Shown here in pieces: positions 56,008 to 64,000 of a DNA stretch of 64,000 nucleotides. The stretch comes from Corynebacterium gerontici (lineage in GTDB: Bacteria; Actinomycetota; Actinomycetes; Mycobacteriales; Mycobacteriaceae). The stretch spans positions 62,001 to 126,000 of the forward strand of contig NZ_CP033897.1 in assembly GCF_003813985.1 (NCBI RefSeq). Reading direction: 5' to 3'. Below the pieces are notes generated by a model. That model was not told the DNA's origin. It saw nothing but the letters and a program-made list of their open reading frames with translations, and made no database searches. The position numbers and the translations under genes are program-made. Position 1 is the first letter of the stretch. Each line of letters opens with the position of its first letter.

Positions 56008-59000
56008 GTGTCTACGTCGATCGCGAAACCACAGCCCTGGCTGAAACCCGCTGCCATTATCACTGGTCTGTTGGGGTTTTTGCTGTTCATCCTCACGCCC
56101 TTTCTGCCTGTGAATCAGACGCAGGCCTCTTTGCAGTGGCCTCAAGGTGGGAATCTCAACTCTGTGAACGCTCCCCTGGAGAGTTACACGCCGGTTGATT
56201 TCCATGCGACTGTGCCGGTGAAGGCCGTGAATGATGTGCGCGAGGGAGAGTCGCTGTTGCTGTCCACGCTGCCGTCGGATAGCCCGAACGCCACGGCGCG
56301 CGGCTTGTTTGTGCGCACGCAGGACGGCTCACTTGAGGTCAGCAACCGCAGCCAGGTGTTGTTGCAGTTGAAGAAGGATGAGCTGGCGAAGCTCAGCCCG
56401 GATGCTGTGATACAGATCGACTCTACTTTCGACGGCACCACCGCCACCTTGCCTTCCGACGCCAAGGCGAAGGGTGTGACGGTAGAGTCTGAGCAAGACG
56501 GTGATCACCGCCCGATCGTCAGTGGCATTTACACGGAGCTCGAGGGCAACTCGGCCGCGTTGGAAAACGCTGGTTTGCGTGTGGACATGGAGATCAATTC
56601 TCGATTCACCTCCACGCCCACGGCGTTGAAGACGGCGGCGATGTGGCTAGGCGGCCTGATGACGGTCGCCTCGCTGGCGTGCTTGGCGCTGATGGACCGC
56701 CTCGACGGCAATAAGCACCCCATCGTTTTGGCAGGCCGTTCGCTGCGTCCGCGCCTCCTCGACGGTGTCGTTTTGGCCTTCCTTGGCTTTTGGTACATCT
56801 TCGGCGCGAACACCTCCGACGATGGTTTCATCTTGACCATGGCGCGTGCCTCCCACGAGTCCGGCTACATGGCCAATTACTACCGTTGGTTCGGTGTGCC
56901 GGAGTCACCCTTCGGTGCTCCTTACTATGATCTTTTGGGATTCATGGCGCAGGTCAGCACCGCTTCTACGTGGATGCGCCTGCCTTCTCTGCTCGCGGCG
57001 ATTGCTACGTGGTTTGTGCTTTCGCGCGAGGTGCTGCCGCGCCTTGGTGCGAAGATCGATGGGCGCCGCGTCGCGCATTGGACCGCCGCGTTTGTGATGC
57101 TCGCCTTCTGGCTGCCCTACAACAATGGTTTGCGCCCCGAGCCCATCATTGCGCTTGGTGCCCTGCTGACCTGGGTTTCTTTCGAGGTCGCCATTGCTAA
57201 TCGACGTCTCCTGCCCGCCGCTGTAGGTACCCTCATCGCAGCATTTACCTTGGCGTGCGGCCCAACTGGCCTCATGGCGGTCGCGGCACTTCTGGCTGCG
57301 CTGTCCTCAGTGATCCGCATCGTCTATCAGCGCACCAAACTGCTCGGCGGCAACCTGTGGGTTTCCGTGGCGGCAATGGTGGCACCCTTCTTGGCCGCGG
57401 GTACTGCGGTGCTGGTGGCGGTGTTTGGCGATCAAACCTTTGCGAGTGTCCGCGAGTCCATCACTGTCCGTTCGGCAGTCGGGCCTTCGCTGGAGTGGTA
57501 CAACGAATACATCCGTTATAAGTCGCTGTTCGAGCAGACCGTCGACGGATCTTTCGCTCGTCGCTTCTCAGTACTCATGGCCTTCGTGTCCATCGCTGTG
57601 GTGCTCGCCGCCATGCTGCGTTTCCGCAAGGTTCCCGGCAGCAACCAGATGCCATCGCAGCGGCTCATGCTCATGATGCTCGGCACCCTCTTCTTCCTCA
57701 TGTTCACCCCCACCAAGTGGACCCACCACTTCGGCGTGTGGGCCGGCATCGGCGCCGCACTCGGTGCCCTGGCGGCGGTCGCAATGTCGCACATGGCCAT
57801 GCGCTCCGCCCGCTTCAGAACACTGATGTTCGGCGGCATCCTGTTCGTGTTCGCCTTCGCCCTGGCGGGTGTGAACGGCTGGTGGTACGTCTCCAGCTAC
57901 GGCGTTCCATGGTTTGACAAGACGATCCAGCTCAAGGGCATCGAGGCATCAACCGTGATGCTGGGCATTGCCCTGCTTGTGCTCCTACTCGGCACGATCC
58001 AAAGCTTCATCATCGACGTGCGCGAAACACAGGCGGAAGAAAGGGGAGAGGACCCAAGAGCTATTCGACGCGGGCGCCTCGACCGCTTCAACGGCCTCGC
58101 ATCCGCGCCCATCGCCGTGGTCTGCATCCTCGCGGTAGTCTTCCAGTCGCTGTCCTTCGGCAAAGCGTTCGCCGCCCAATACCCCGCCTACTCCGTGGGC
58201 CTGGGCAACCTCCGGACACTCAAGGGCGACACCTGCGCCATGGCCGACTACATCCTCATGGAAACGGACACCAACGAGTCCTTCCTCAAACCCGTCAACA
58301 CGGACCTCAGGGACTCCATTGGTGAAGAAAAGCAGAACAACTTTGAGCCCGGCCGCGTCCCACCGGTACTGAACTCAGAAGAGATCAACGGAGTTTCAAC
58401 CGCCCTCGCCAATGAAGTCTCCGATGAAGATACGGCGCTGGATGCGTCGACAAGCGTAGGACTGCGCAAAGAAGAAGGCATCAACGGCTCCCGTGTACCC
58501 CTGCCCTTCGGACTCGACTACAAGCGCGTACCAATCCTCGGCTCCTGGAAAAACGGCGACCAATACTACTCAGAAGCCATCAGCGACTGGTACGAAATGC
58601 CAGAACGCTCCGAAAACAAACCCCTACTCGTCGTCAGCGCAGCCGGCCGCATCGCCCACACCGACATCAACGGCATCGACCAATACGGCCAAAGCTTCGT
58701 CGCCGAATACGGCCGCCGCGACAACGACGGCACCGTCACCGAACTCGGCCAAGCCCGCTTCGACGACCCAGGCCCCCGACCCGTCTGGCGCAACCTCCGC
58801 CTCCCCCTCGACCAAATCCCCGCCGAAGCCAACGTCGTACGCCTCCACGCCATCGACGCCAGCCTCGACCCCGACCAGTGGATCGCCTTCACCCCACCCC
58901 GCGTACCCACGATGGACACACTCAACAACGTCGTCGGCTCCGAAGCCCCCGTCCTCATGGACTGGCAAGTACCACTCCAATTCCCCTGCCAACGACCCTT

Positions 59001-59313
59001 CAGCCACTACGCCGGCGTCATCGAAAACCCCCGCTACCGCATCTCACCCGACCACGTCGGCCGCGTCACAGGATCCCGATTCCAAGACGCCCTCGGCGGC
59101 GGCGCACAAGGACCAGTCGAAGCCATCGACAGCTCCTTCCAACTCCCCAGCTACGCCAAAAACGACTGGCGTCGCGACTGGGGCACCATCGAAATCTACA
59201 ACCCCCGCACCGACTCACAAGACCAAAAACCCGACAACGCCGACATTCAGCTCGAAGAAGTCCGGCGGGCCGGGACCTGGACACCAGGCCTGATGAACAT
59301 CAGCGTTGAATAA
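56008..59313 (+). CDS. emb: Arabinosyltransferase Emb (single corynebacterial EmbC-type)
   Basis: 1101 residues, GT53 family, GT-C fold: an N-terminal extracytoplasmic loop, about 13 membrane helices and a large C-terminal extracytoplasmic domain with carbohydrate-binding segments (GRVTGSRFQDALGGG). The GT-C acidic motif appears in NTSDDGFILTMARASHESGYMANYYRWFGVPESPFG with adjacent Asp-Asp. Corynebacteria have one Emb protein in place of mycobacterial EmbCAB; it extends the arabinan and is the ethambutol target. Start is GTG at 56008, with TAGACT at leaderless spacing. The last ~850 bases are strongly C+A-rich. Its stop abuts palindrome copy 10. Confidence 0.95.
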   Translation: MSTSIAKPQPWLKPAAIITGLLGFLLFILTPFLPVNQTQASLQWPQGGNLNSVNAPLESYTPVDFHATVPVKAVNDVREGESLLLSTLPSDSPNATARGLFVRTQDGSLEVSNRSQVLLQLKKDELAKLSPDAVIQIDSTFDGTTATLPSDAKAKGVTVESEQDGDHRPIVSGIYTELEGNSAALENAGLRVDMEINSRFTSTPTALKTAAMWLGGLMTVASLACLALMDRLDGNKHPIVLAGRSLRPRLLDGVVLAFLGFWYIFGANTSDDGFILTMARASHESGYMANYYRWFGVPESPFGAPYYDLLGFMAQVSTASTWMRLPSLLAAIATWFVLSREVLPRLGAKIDGRRVAHWTAAFVMLAFWLPYNNGLRPEPIIALGALLTWVSFEVAIANRRLLPAAVGTLIAAFTLACGPTGLMAVAALLAALSSVIRIVYQRTKLLGGNLWVSVAAMVAPFLAAGTAVLVAVFGDQTFASVRESITVRSAVGPSLEWYNEYIRYKSLFEQTVDGSFARRFSVLMAFVSIAVVLAAMLRFRKVPGSNQMPSQRLMLMMLGTLFFLMFTPTKWTHHFGVWAGIGAALGALAAVAMSHMAMRSARFRTLMFGGILFVFAFALAGVNGWWYVSSYGVPWFDKTIQLKGIEASTVMLGIALLVLLLGTIQSFIIDVRETQAEERGEDPRAIRRGRLDRFNGLASAPIAVVCILAVVFQSLSFGKAFAAQYPAYSVGLGNLRTLKGDTCAMADYILMETDTNESFLKPVNTDLRDSIGEEKQNNFEPGRVPPVLNSEEINGVSTALANEVSDEDTALDASTSVGLRKEEGINGSRVPLPFGLDYKRVPILGSWKNGDQYYSEAISDWYEMPERSENKPLLVVSAAGRIAHTDINGIDQYGQSFVAEYGRRDNDGTVTELGQARFDDPGPRPVWRNLRLPLDQIPAEANVVRLHAIDASLDPDQWIAFTPPRVPTMDTLNNVVGSEAPVLMDWQVPLQFPCQRPFSHYAGVIENPRYRISPDHVGRVTGSRFQDALGGGAQGPVEAIDSSFQLPSYAKNDWRRDWGTIEIYNPRTDSQDQKPDNADIQLEEVRRAGTWTPGLMNISVE

Positions 59314-59335
59314 CTTCTAGATATATATCTAGAAG
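59314..59335. repeat. 22-bp palindromic element, copy 10 (between convergent genes; contains the copA stop)
   Basis: A perfect copy, CTTCTAGATAT plus its complement. It begins at the base after the emb stop and contains the copA stop codon TAG (59329-59331, minus strand), so it might act as a bidirectional terminator or boundary. G+T per 60 on the plus strand is 20 at 59161-59220 and 35 at 59401-59460. Confidence 0.9.
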
Positions 59336-61503
59336 GTGCGGAGCCGCAGTGAGTTGCTCACCACGAACACCGAACTGAGCGCCATCGCGGCTCCCGCAAA
59401 CATCGGGTTCAGAAGCCCGAGGGCGGCGACGGGGATGAGTAGGACGTTGTAGGCGAAGGCCCAAAATAGGTTCGTTTTGATGGTGCGCAGGGTGGCTCGG
59501 GAGAGGCGGATGGCGTCGACGATGCCGATTGGTTCGGATCGCATGAGTGTGATGTCTGATGCTTCGATTGCGACGTCGGTGCCTGCTCCCATGGCGATGC
59601 CGAGTTCGGCTTGAGCGAGTGCGGCGGCATCGTTGACGCCGTCGCCGACCATTGCGACGCGCCGTCCTTCTGACTGCAATCGCGAAACTAGGTCTACTTT
59701 GTCTTCGGGCATTACGCCGGCGGTGACGTGCTCAATGCCGACTTCCTTCGCCACTGCCCGCGCTGCGCCTTCGTTGTCGCCGGTGATCAGATAGGGGGTG
59801 AGCCCCAGCTCTTTAAGCTTTTCGACGCTCTCCCGCGCCCCCTCTTTCACACGATCCGCAACTACGATCACGCCCGCAGGTTCTTCGTCGATATAAGCCA
59901 CCACCGCGGTCGCTCCGCGGCGTTCGGCGGCGTCAACTTCCTCCTGCATGGAACCGTCCGGCCGGGTGACGCGCACCCTTTTTCCTTCGACCACGCCCGA
60001 AACGCCCAAACCAGGGTCACTTTGAAAATCGCTGGCTTCGTAGTGCGTTGTGGCTGCTTCCACGATCGCGCGAGCGATGGGGTGCTCCGATCCCTCCTCC
60101 ACTGCTGCACATATATCTAGAAGGTGGGGGGTGGTGGTCTTGACGTCGATGACTTCCATCCGCCCCTCGGTCACGGTTCCGGTTTTGTCCAGAACGATCG
60201 TGTCGATGTTGCGTGCGGATTCGAGGACTTCGGGGCCTTTGATGAGGAGGCCTTGTTGTGCGCCGCGGCCGGTACCGACGAGGAGGGCGGTGGGGGTGGC
60301 GAGGCCGAGGGCGCAGGGGCAGGCGATGATGAGGACGGCGACGGCGGCGGCGAATGCGTCGCTGGTTTGGGCGCCGAGGGCGAGTTGTGCGATGAGGGTG
60401 ATGATGGCGATCAGGATGACCGCGGGGACAAAGATTTGCGCGATTTTGTCGACGAGTTTTTGGACGGGCGCTTTTTTGGCTTGGGCGTCGGCGACGAGTT
60501 TGGCCATGGTGGCGAGTGTGGTGTCGGAGCCGACGCGGGTGGCTTCGATGATGAGTCGCCCGGAGGTGTTGAGGGTGGCGCCGGTGACGGTGTCGCCTTC
60601 GGTGACTTCGCGTGGGAGTGATTCGCCGGTGAGCATCGATTCGTCGATGGCGGAGGCGCCGTCGACGATGCGTCCGTCGGTGGCGATTTTTTCGCCTGGT
60701 CGGACAATGAATTGGTCGCCGGTGGCGAGCTTTTCGACGGGCACGCGTTGCTCTTTTCCGTCGACAAGCAAAGCTGCCTCTTTGGCCCCCATGTTCAGCA
60801 GGGTGCGGAGGGCTTCGGAGCTTTTGCCTTTAGCGCGTGTTTCGAACCAGCGGCCGAGTAGCAGGAAGACGATCACCATCGCGGCGGATTCGAGGTAGAT
60901 TTCGTCCATCTGGTTGTGGCTGTGTGCACTGAAGCTCATGTGCATGCGCATGCCAGGTGTGCCAGCATTGCCGAGGAAGAGCGCCCACACCGACCATAGG
61001 TAGGCGGCGGTGGTGCCCAAGGAGATCAGCGTGTCCATGGTGAATGAGAAGTGGCGCAGGTTTTGCAACGCCGCCGTGTGGAAGGGCAAGCCGCCGTAGA
61101 AAAAGACGCCGCTGGCGAGGGCGAAGCTCAGCCACTGCCAGTTGTCGAATTGCAGTGCCGGCACCATGGAGAGCATGAAAACTGGTAGTGCCATCACCGC
61201 TGAGATCAGCAGTCGCTTTTTGAGGTCCTCGGCGTGCGCGTCGCGCGCTGTTTCGGTGTTGGTTTCGGCGGTGCCGCTATTGTGAGCGTCGTCGCCGATG
61301 GCGAAGGCGTCGTAACCGGCGCCGCGGATGACGTCGATAAGCGAATCGACGCTGGTTTGCTCAGGATCGAAACGCACACTCGCGGTCTCCGTGGCAAAAT
61401 TGACGCTCGCCTGCGCGCCCTCAACTTTATTAAGTTTGCGTTCTACACGACCCGAGCAGGAAGTACACGTCATTCCTGTGATACCGAGGTCGATTTCCTT
61501 CAT
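59329..61503 (-). CDS. copA: Copper-translocating P1B-type ATPase CopA
   Basis: About 724 residues from the ATG at 61503 (AAAGGG nine bases upstream; two other in-frame ATGs lie closer to that site). An N-terminal heavy-metal domain has [11 protein letters not shown], the membrane CPC motif is in [16 protein letters not shown], the phosphorylation site is DKTGTVTEG, and the HP and hinge motifs are [11 protein letters not shown] and [12 protein letters not shown]. It exports Cu(I). A palindrome copy encodes [12 protein letters not shown] in the nucleotide-binding domain. The 3' end lies in another palindrome. CopZ is encoded just upstream; no CsoR repressor gene is in view. Confidence 0.94.
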   Translation of the reverse strand: MKEIDLGITGMTCTSCSGRVERKLNKVEGAQASVNFATETASVRFDPEQTSVDSLIDVIRGAGYDAFAIGDDAHNSGTAETNTETARDAHAEDLKKRLLISAVMALPVFMLSMVPALQFDNWQWLSFALASGVFFYGGLPFHTAALQNLRHFSFTMDTLISLGTTAAYLWSVWALFLGNAGTPGMRMHMSFSAHSHNQMDEIYLESAAMVIVFLLLGRWFETRAKGKSSEALRTLLNMGAKEAALLVDGKEQRVPVEKLATGDQFIVRPGEKIATDGRIVDGASAIDESMLTGESLPREVTEGDTVTGATLNTSGRLIIEATRVGSDTTLATMAKLVADAQAKKAPVQKLVDKIAQIFVPAVILIAIITLIAQLALGAQTSDAFAAAVAVLIIACPCALGLATPTALLVGTGRGAQQGLLIKGPEVLESARNIDTIVLDKTGTVTEGRMEVIDVKTTTPHLLDICAAVEEGSEHPIARAIVEAATTHYEASDFQSDPGLGVSGVVEGKRVRVTRPDGSMQEEVDAAERRGATAVVAYIDEEPAGVIVVADRVKEGARESVEKLKELGLTPYLITGDNEGAARAVAKEVGIEHVTAGVMPEDKVDLVSRLQSEGRRVAMVGDGVNDAAALAQAELGIAMGAGTDVAIEASDITLMRSEPIGIVDAIRLSRATLRTIKTNLFWAFAYNVLLIPVAALGLLNPMFAGAAMALSSVFVVSNSLRLRTF
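60102..60123. repeat. 22-bp palindromic element, copy 11 (intragenic, left arm degenerate)
   Basis: Right arm ATATCTAGAAG is intact; left arm is CTGCTGCACAT. Minus-strand reading gives HLLDICAAV in the CopA nucleotide-binding domain, where other P1B ATPases have a comparable helix. Confidence 0.7.
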
Positions 61504-61568
61504 GGTCATCATCCCTTTCCAAACCAGACCTACTTTGCACAACGGGCAAAGGCGCTAAAAATTCCGTT

Positions 61569-61600
61569 AAAAAAGCCACCGCCCCAAACGGAGCGGTGGC
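61569..61600 (-). terminator. Rho-independent terminator after copZ
   Basis: On the minus strand GCCACCGC, a ten-base loop, GCGGTGGC and six T residues (61569-61574). It sits between copZ and copA, so copZ can be expressed above copA or copA may have its own promoter. Confidence 0.85.
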
Positions 61601-61619
61601 ACGGCGCGCGAAAACGACC

Positions 61620-61817
61620 CTACGTCAGCGAATACCCCGCCTCCTCAACAGCCGCACGCACCTCATCATCACTGAAATCCTCACCAATCACCGTCACACG
61701 GCCCGTCGCCAAATCAACGTCCACGCCCTGAGCGCCCTCGATCTCCTGGATCTCCTCAGTAACCGAGGCGACGCAGTGCTGGCAAGTCATTCCTGAAACG
61801 GTATAGGTTTTGCTCAT
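61620..61817 (-). CDS. copZ: Copper chaperone CopZ (heavy-metal-associated domain)
   Basis: 65 residues, a single ferredoxin-like HMA domain: VSGMTCQHCVASVTEEI has the CxxC copper site, and VDLATGRVTVIGE completes the fold. It delivers Cu(I) to CopA, encoded downstream on the same strand. The start is the ATG at 61817; palindrome copy 12 lies ten bases upstream. Confidence 0.92.
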   Translation of the reverse strand: MSKTYTVSGMTCQHCVASVTEEIQEIEGAQGVDVDLATGRVTVIGEDFSDDEVRAAVEEAGYSLT

Positions 61818-61826
61818 AATCCATCC

Positions 61827-61848
61827 CTTCTAGATATATATCTAGAAG
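61827..61848. repeat. 22-bp palindromic element, copy 12 (divergent promoter region)
   Basis: A perfect copy of CTTCTAGATAT plus its complement, between divergent copZ and trxA. G+T per 60 on the plus strand is 18 at 61621-61680 and 39 at 62101-62160. Confidence 0.9.
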
Positions 61849-61917
61849 TGTAGCGGTGGAATAAGCGGACTATCGATAGGGTTGGGGTTATACGTAACAC
61901 AGAGAAAAGGAGTAACT

Positions 61918-62283
61918 ATGTCCACGATTGATGTAACTGAAGATACGTTTGAGCAAACTGTCACGGCTGACGGCATTGTGCTTGTCGACGCCTGGGCGTC
62001 CTGGTGCGGCCCGTGTCGTGCGTTTGCGCCGACGTTTGAGAAGGCTTCTGAGCAGCACCCGGATGCAACGTTTGCGAAGTTGGACACTGAGGCGAATCAG
62101 GGTTTGGCTGCTGCACTGCAGATTCAGTCGATTCCGACGTTGATGGTGTTCCGTGATGGCGTTTTGGTGTTCCGCGAGGCTGGGGCACTGCCGCCGGCGG
62201 CGCTGGAGGATCTGATTTCGCAGGTGAAGGACCTGGATATGGATGATGTGAAGCGTCAGATCGCGGAGCAGCAGCAGGGCTAG
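61918..62283 (+). CDS. trxA: Thioredoxin
   Basis: 121 residues from the ATG at 61918, with GGAG at good spacing; a longer frame from 61882 is unlikely. VLVDAWASWCGPCRAFAPTFEK has the WCGPC redox site, and IQSIPTLMVFRDG carries the cis-proline. The C-terminus has an extra acidic, glutamine-rich helix (DMDDVKRQIAEQQQG). It reduces protein disulfides in the cytosol. It is followed by the pspA-like gene. Confidence 0.93.
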   Translation: MSTIDVTEDTFEQTVTADGIVLVDAWASWCGPCRAFAPTFEKASEQHPDATFAKLDTEANQGLAAALQIQSIPTLMVFRDGVLVFREAGALPPAALEDLISQVKDLDMDDVKRQIAEQQQG

Positions 62284-62340
62284 TGTGGCTGCGTAGACTG
62301 TGTGGTGACGTTGTCGTCCATACAGCAAGGAACGTTTGCC

Positions 62341-63084
62341 ATGGCTAATCCTTTTTCTAAAGGTTGGAAGTATCTCACTGCCTCGTTGGATCAGAAGATT
62401 GAGGAGAACGCTGATCCTCTGGTGCAGATTCAGCAGGCGAGTGAGGCTGCGAAGCGCCAGCATCAGCAGGTTCGTGAGCAGGCTACCCAGGTGATTGGGA
62501 ACCGCAATCAGTTGGAGATGAAGCTGAATCGCTTGGTGGGGGAGCGTGACGAGCTTGAGAAGAAGGCTCGTCAGGCTTTGTCTTTGGCTGAGGGGGAGCA
62601 AGATTCGGCTCGCGCCAGCGAGTTGCAGCAGGCTGCGGAGATTTATGCCACGCAACTTGTGGGCGTTGAGCAGGAGCTGGAAAACGCTAAGACTTTGCAT
62701 TCGCAGGCTTCTTCTGCGGCTGATGAGGCTACTCGGCAGTTGCAGCAGTCTGAGGCGCGGCTGAAGGATCAGATGGCGCAGATTGATCAGTTACGTTCCC
62801 AGGTGCAGCAAACGAAGATGCAAGAGGCTTCGGCTGCGACGATGGATCAAATTGGCAGCATGGACCCGGATCGGGATGTTCCCTCTTTGGATCAGGTGCG
62901 GGAGAAGATTGAGCGTCGTTACGCTCAGGCTTTGGGTTCGCAGGAGCTCACCGAGCATTCGATGCAGGATCGTATGGCTGAGATTGAGTCGAGTGCGGGG
63001 GATATGCGTGCGCAGGCTCGGCTTGAGCAGATCCGGGCCGAATTGTCGGCGCCGGAGTCCGCTAAGAAAGAAATTGAGAGCTAG
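62341..63084 (+). CDS. pspA: PspA/IM30-family phage-shock protein
   Basis: 247 residues from the ATG at 62341 (AAGGA upstream); the frame runs to 62302 but the extension is not needed. FSKGWKYLTASLDQKIEENADPLVQIQQAS is the PspA N-terminus. Most of the rest, about residues 30-185, is a glutamine- and alanine-rich coiled coil. PspA forms membrane-protecting assemblies under envelope stress. It overlaps the convergent NYN gene by four bases. Confidence 0.85.
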   Translation: MANPFSKGWKYLTASLDQKIEENADPLVQIQQASEAAKRQHQQVREQATQVIGNRNQLEMKLNRLVGERDELEKKARQALSLAEGEQDSARASELQQAAEIYATQLVGVEQELENAKTLHSQASSAADEATRQLQQSEARLKDQMAQIDQLRSQVQQTKMQEASAATMDQIGSMDPDRDVPSLDQVREKIERRYAQALGSQELTEHSMQDRMAEIESSAGDMRAQARLEQIRAELSAPESAKKEIES

Positions 63085-64000
63085 TTTGCGCCGTTGAGCA
63101 GCACGCCGCGGATTCCCGAGTGGAATCCGTCGCGCAGGCCCACTCGTTGCGATTCCGTGAGTGTGTATTCGTGCAGGGTCTCGCAGGCGAATTGCAGCAG
63201 GGGTCTGTCAATTTCTGGGGGCAGTCCGCCACCGGAGAGCAAGTGCGCGGAGTCGCGCTGTTCGCTGGTGGCGGCGTTTTCGTACCACCAGCGGGCGTAT
63301 TGCTGGCCGACGTCGAAAGGCGTTTGATTGCCCGCCGATGCCCACACTTCATTGGGGAGGGGCACGTAGCGGGAGCGCAATTTACGCCGGGGTGCCATCA
63401 TGGAGGGGTTCGGCGTGGGGCGCGGCTTCTCGCTGCTCACGGTGACTTCGACGGATTCTTCAATCTTGGAGGTCACCCTGATTCGCCGGTCGCCTTCGGG
63501 TGCGGTAGCCGTCTCTGGCTCGGGGGCAGGTGCGGAAGGCTCCGCCTTTTCTTCGGTAGCAACTGGTTCCGCTTCGATCACCTCGGAGTGCGTGGCGTCG
63601 GTTTCGTCGTGAAGCTGCGGGCCGGGCTCGTCGGTTTCGTGCACGGGTTCAGCATCGTGGGGATGCTTTGGTTGTTCGGATTCCTCGTCTTCTGAGGGGG
63701 TGCGAACCACTGGGGGTAGTGGGCCTTCGAGCACTTCGAGTTGCATGCAGTCGGCGAAGTCTTCGCGTGGGTCCAAAATGGTGGTTGAATCACAATTTTG
63801 GCGCAGTGCCGCGCTCATGGAATCCCAGCCGAAGCCGTAGAGGTGGACTCTAACTCCATTTGCCACGGCTTCTTGGACGCCGGGGATCATGTCGGCATCG
63901 CCGGAGACGAGGATGACATCGCTGAATTCGCGGCGTACGCCAGTGAGGACGAGGTCCGCTACCAGCCGTGTGTCCACCGCCTTTTGGGTGCGACGGTCTC
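63081..64000 (-). CDS. NYN-domain (LabA-like) protein, 5' end beyond the window
   Basis: The visible ~306 codons begin in mid-gene; the frame continues to the window edge as RRTQKAVDTRLVADLVLTG. The NYN (PIN-like) nuclease fold is seen in VDTRLVADLVLTG and VILVSGDADMIPGVQEAVANG with catalytic aspartates. A low-complexity acidic linker (about 100 residues with many E, D, P and T) joins it to a C-terminal helical domain that includes RRKLRSRYVPLPNEVW. NYN proteins are putative RNases. The role is unknown. Confidence 0.8.
   Translation of the reverse strand, partial: DRRTQKAVDTRLVADLVLTGVRREFSDVILVSGDADMIPGVQEAVANGVRVHLYGFGWDSMSAALRQNCDSTTILDPREDFADCMQLEVLEGPLPPVVRTPSEDEESEQPKHPHDAEPVHETDEPGPQLHDETDATHSEVIEAEPVATEEKAEPSAPAPEPETATAPEGDRRIRVTSKIEESVEVTVSSEKPRPTPNPSMMAPRRKLRSRYVPLPNEVWASAGNQTPFDVGQQYARWWYENAATSEQRDSAHLLSGGGLPPEIDRPLLQFACETLHEYTLTESQRVGLRDGFHSGIRGVLLNGAN

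Noticed and set aside
54124..56205. Long minus-strand frames opposite aftA (399 and 170 codons) and similar long antisense frames opposite emb, dprE2 and copA
   Set aside because: They are produced by the strong G+T or C+A strand bias, have Arg/His/Pro-rich composition and no motifs, and lie opposite well-identified genes.
36532..61848. Interpretation of the palindromes as a CRISPR array or tandem repeat
   Set aside because: Copies are hundreds to thousands of bases apart, without regular spacers or cas genes.
36532..61848. Interpretation of the palindromes as ordinary rho-independent terminators
   Set aside because: They have no loop and no T tract, and seven copies lie inside coding sequence.

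Overview
The window is G+C-rich chromosomal DNA of a mycolic-acid actinobacterium, most likely a Corynebacterium species. The evidence is a dprE1-dprE2-aftA-emb arabinan cluster with a single Emb arabinosyltransferase, a mycothiol-dependent formaldehyde dehydrogenase, a Glu-type amino-acid ABC operon in the order gluA-gluB-gluC-gluD, and a CE1758/CE1759-type flavin monooxygenase/reductase pair. No rRNA, tRNA, CRISPR array, insertion sequence or prophage was recognised.

Layout. 1-4.0 kb: thiamine genes thiO-thiS-thiG (minus strand, thiG cut by the window edge) divergent from thiC, each side with its own TPP riboswitch. 4.3-6.9 kb: small membrane proteins and the luciferase-like monooxygenase with its FMN reductase. 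6.9-10.2 kb: a gluABCD-like operon that appears to start with a leaderless mRNA. 10.3-16.6 kb: a DJ-1/PfpI protein, an OGG-fold protein facing a Schlafen/AlbA-type regulator, a DUF885 peptidase, and mscR with its metallo-beta-lactamase-fold partner.

17.0-39.5 kb: a capsule or surface-glycan locus. It encodes a Wzz/BY-kinase, a low-molecular-weight phosphatase, a UDP-GlcNAc 4,6-dehydratase, CapE, a UDP-sugar dehydrogenase, several glycosyltransferases, a CapK-like adenylating enzyme, a flippase, a polymerase, CapG/CapF, a priming transferase, a sugar aminotransferase, a glycosyltransferase-GNAT fusion and an LCP ligase. The set predicts a repeat unit containing UDP-L-FucNAc, a 4-amino(acetamido)-trideoxy sugar and a uronic acid. 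A HicAB-like pair is wedged between two glycosyltransferase genes.

39.5-46.8 kb: an accessory/housekeeping mix: MerB-like protein, membrane protein with a Pro/Thr/Ser tail, Tag glycosylase, SDR, S4 protein, VOC protein, alkyltransferase-like protein, esterase and M13 peptidase. 46.8-59.3 kb: membrane proteins, a PrsW-like protein, an orphan betaine-type binding protein, a DUF222/HNH protein, gtrA, and dprE1-dprE2-aftA-emb. 59.3-64 kb: copper ATPase copA, copZ, trxA, pspA and a truncated NYN-domain gene.

Three DNA-level signals cut across the gene map and are the main discovery leads. (1) A family of at least 12 near-identical 22-bp palindromes lies at 36.5 kb and between 46.8 and 61.9 kb. 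Seven copies sit in frame inside six protein genes and others supply stop codons or a ribosome binding site. (2) An 11-mer, CGTCGAAAAGC, occurs at least 19 times on either strand and in all reading frames, with many one-base variants. (3) There are abrupt switches of G+T versus C+A strand composition, some within a single gene and several next to the palindromes.
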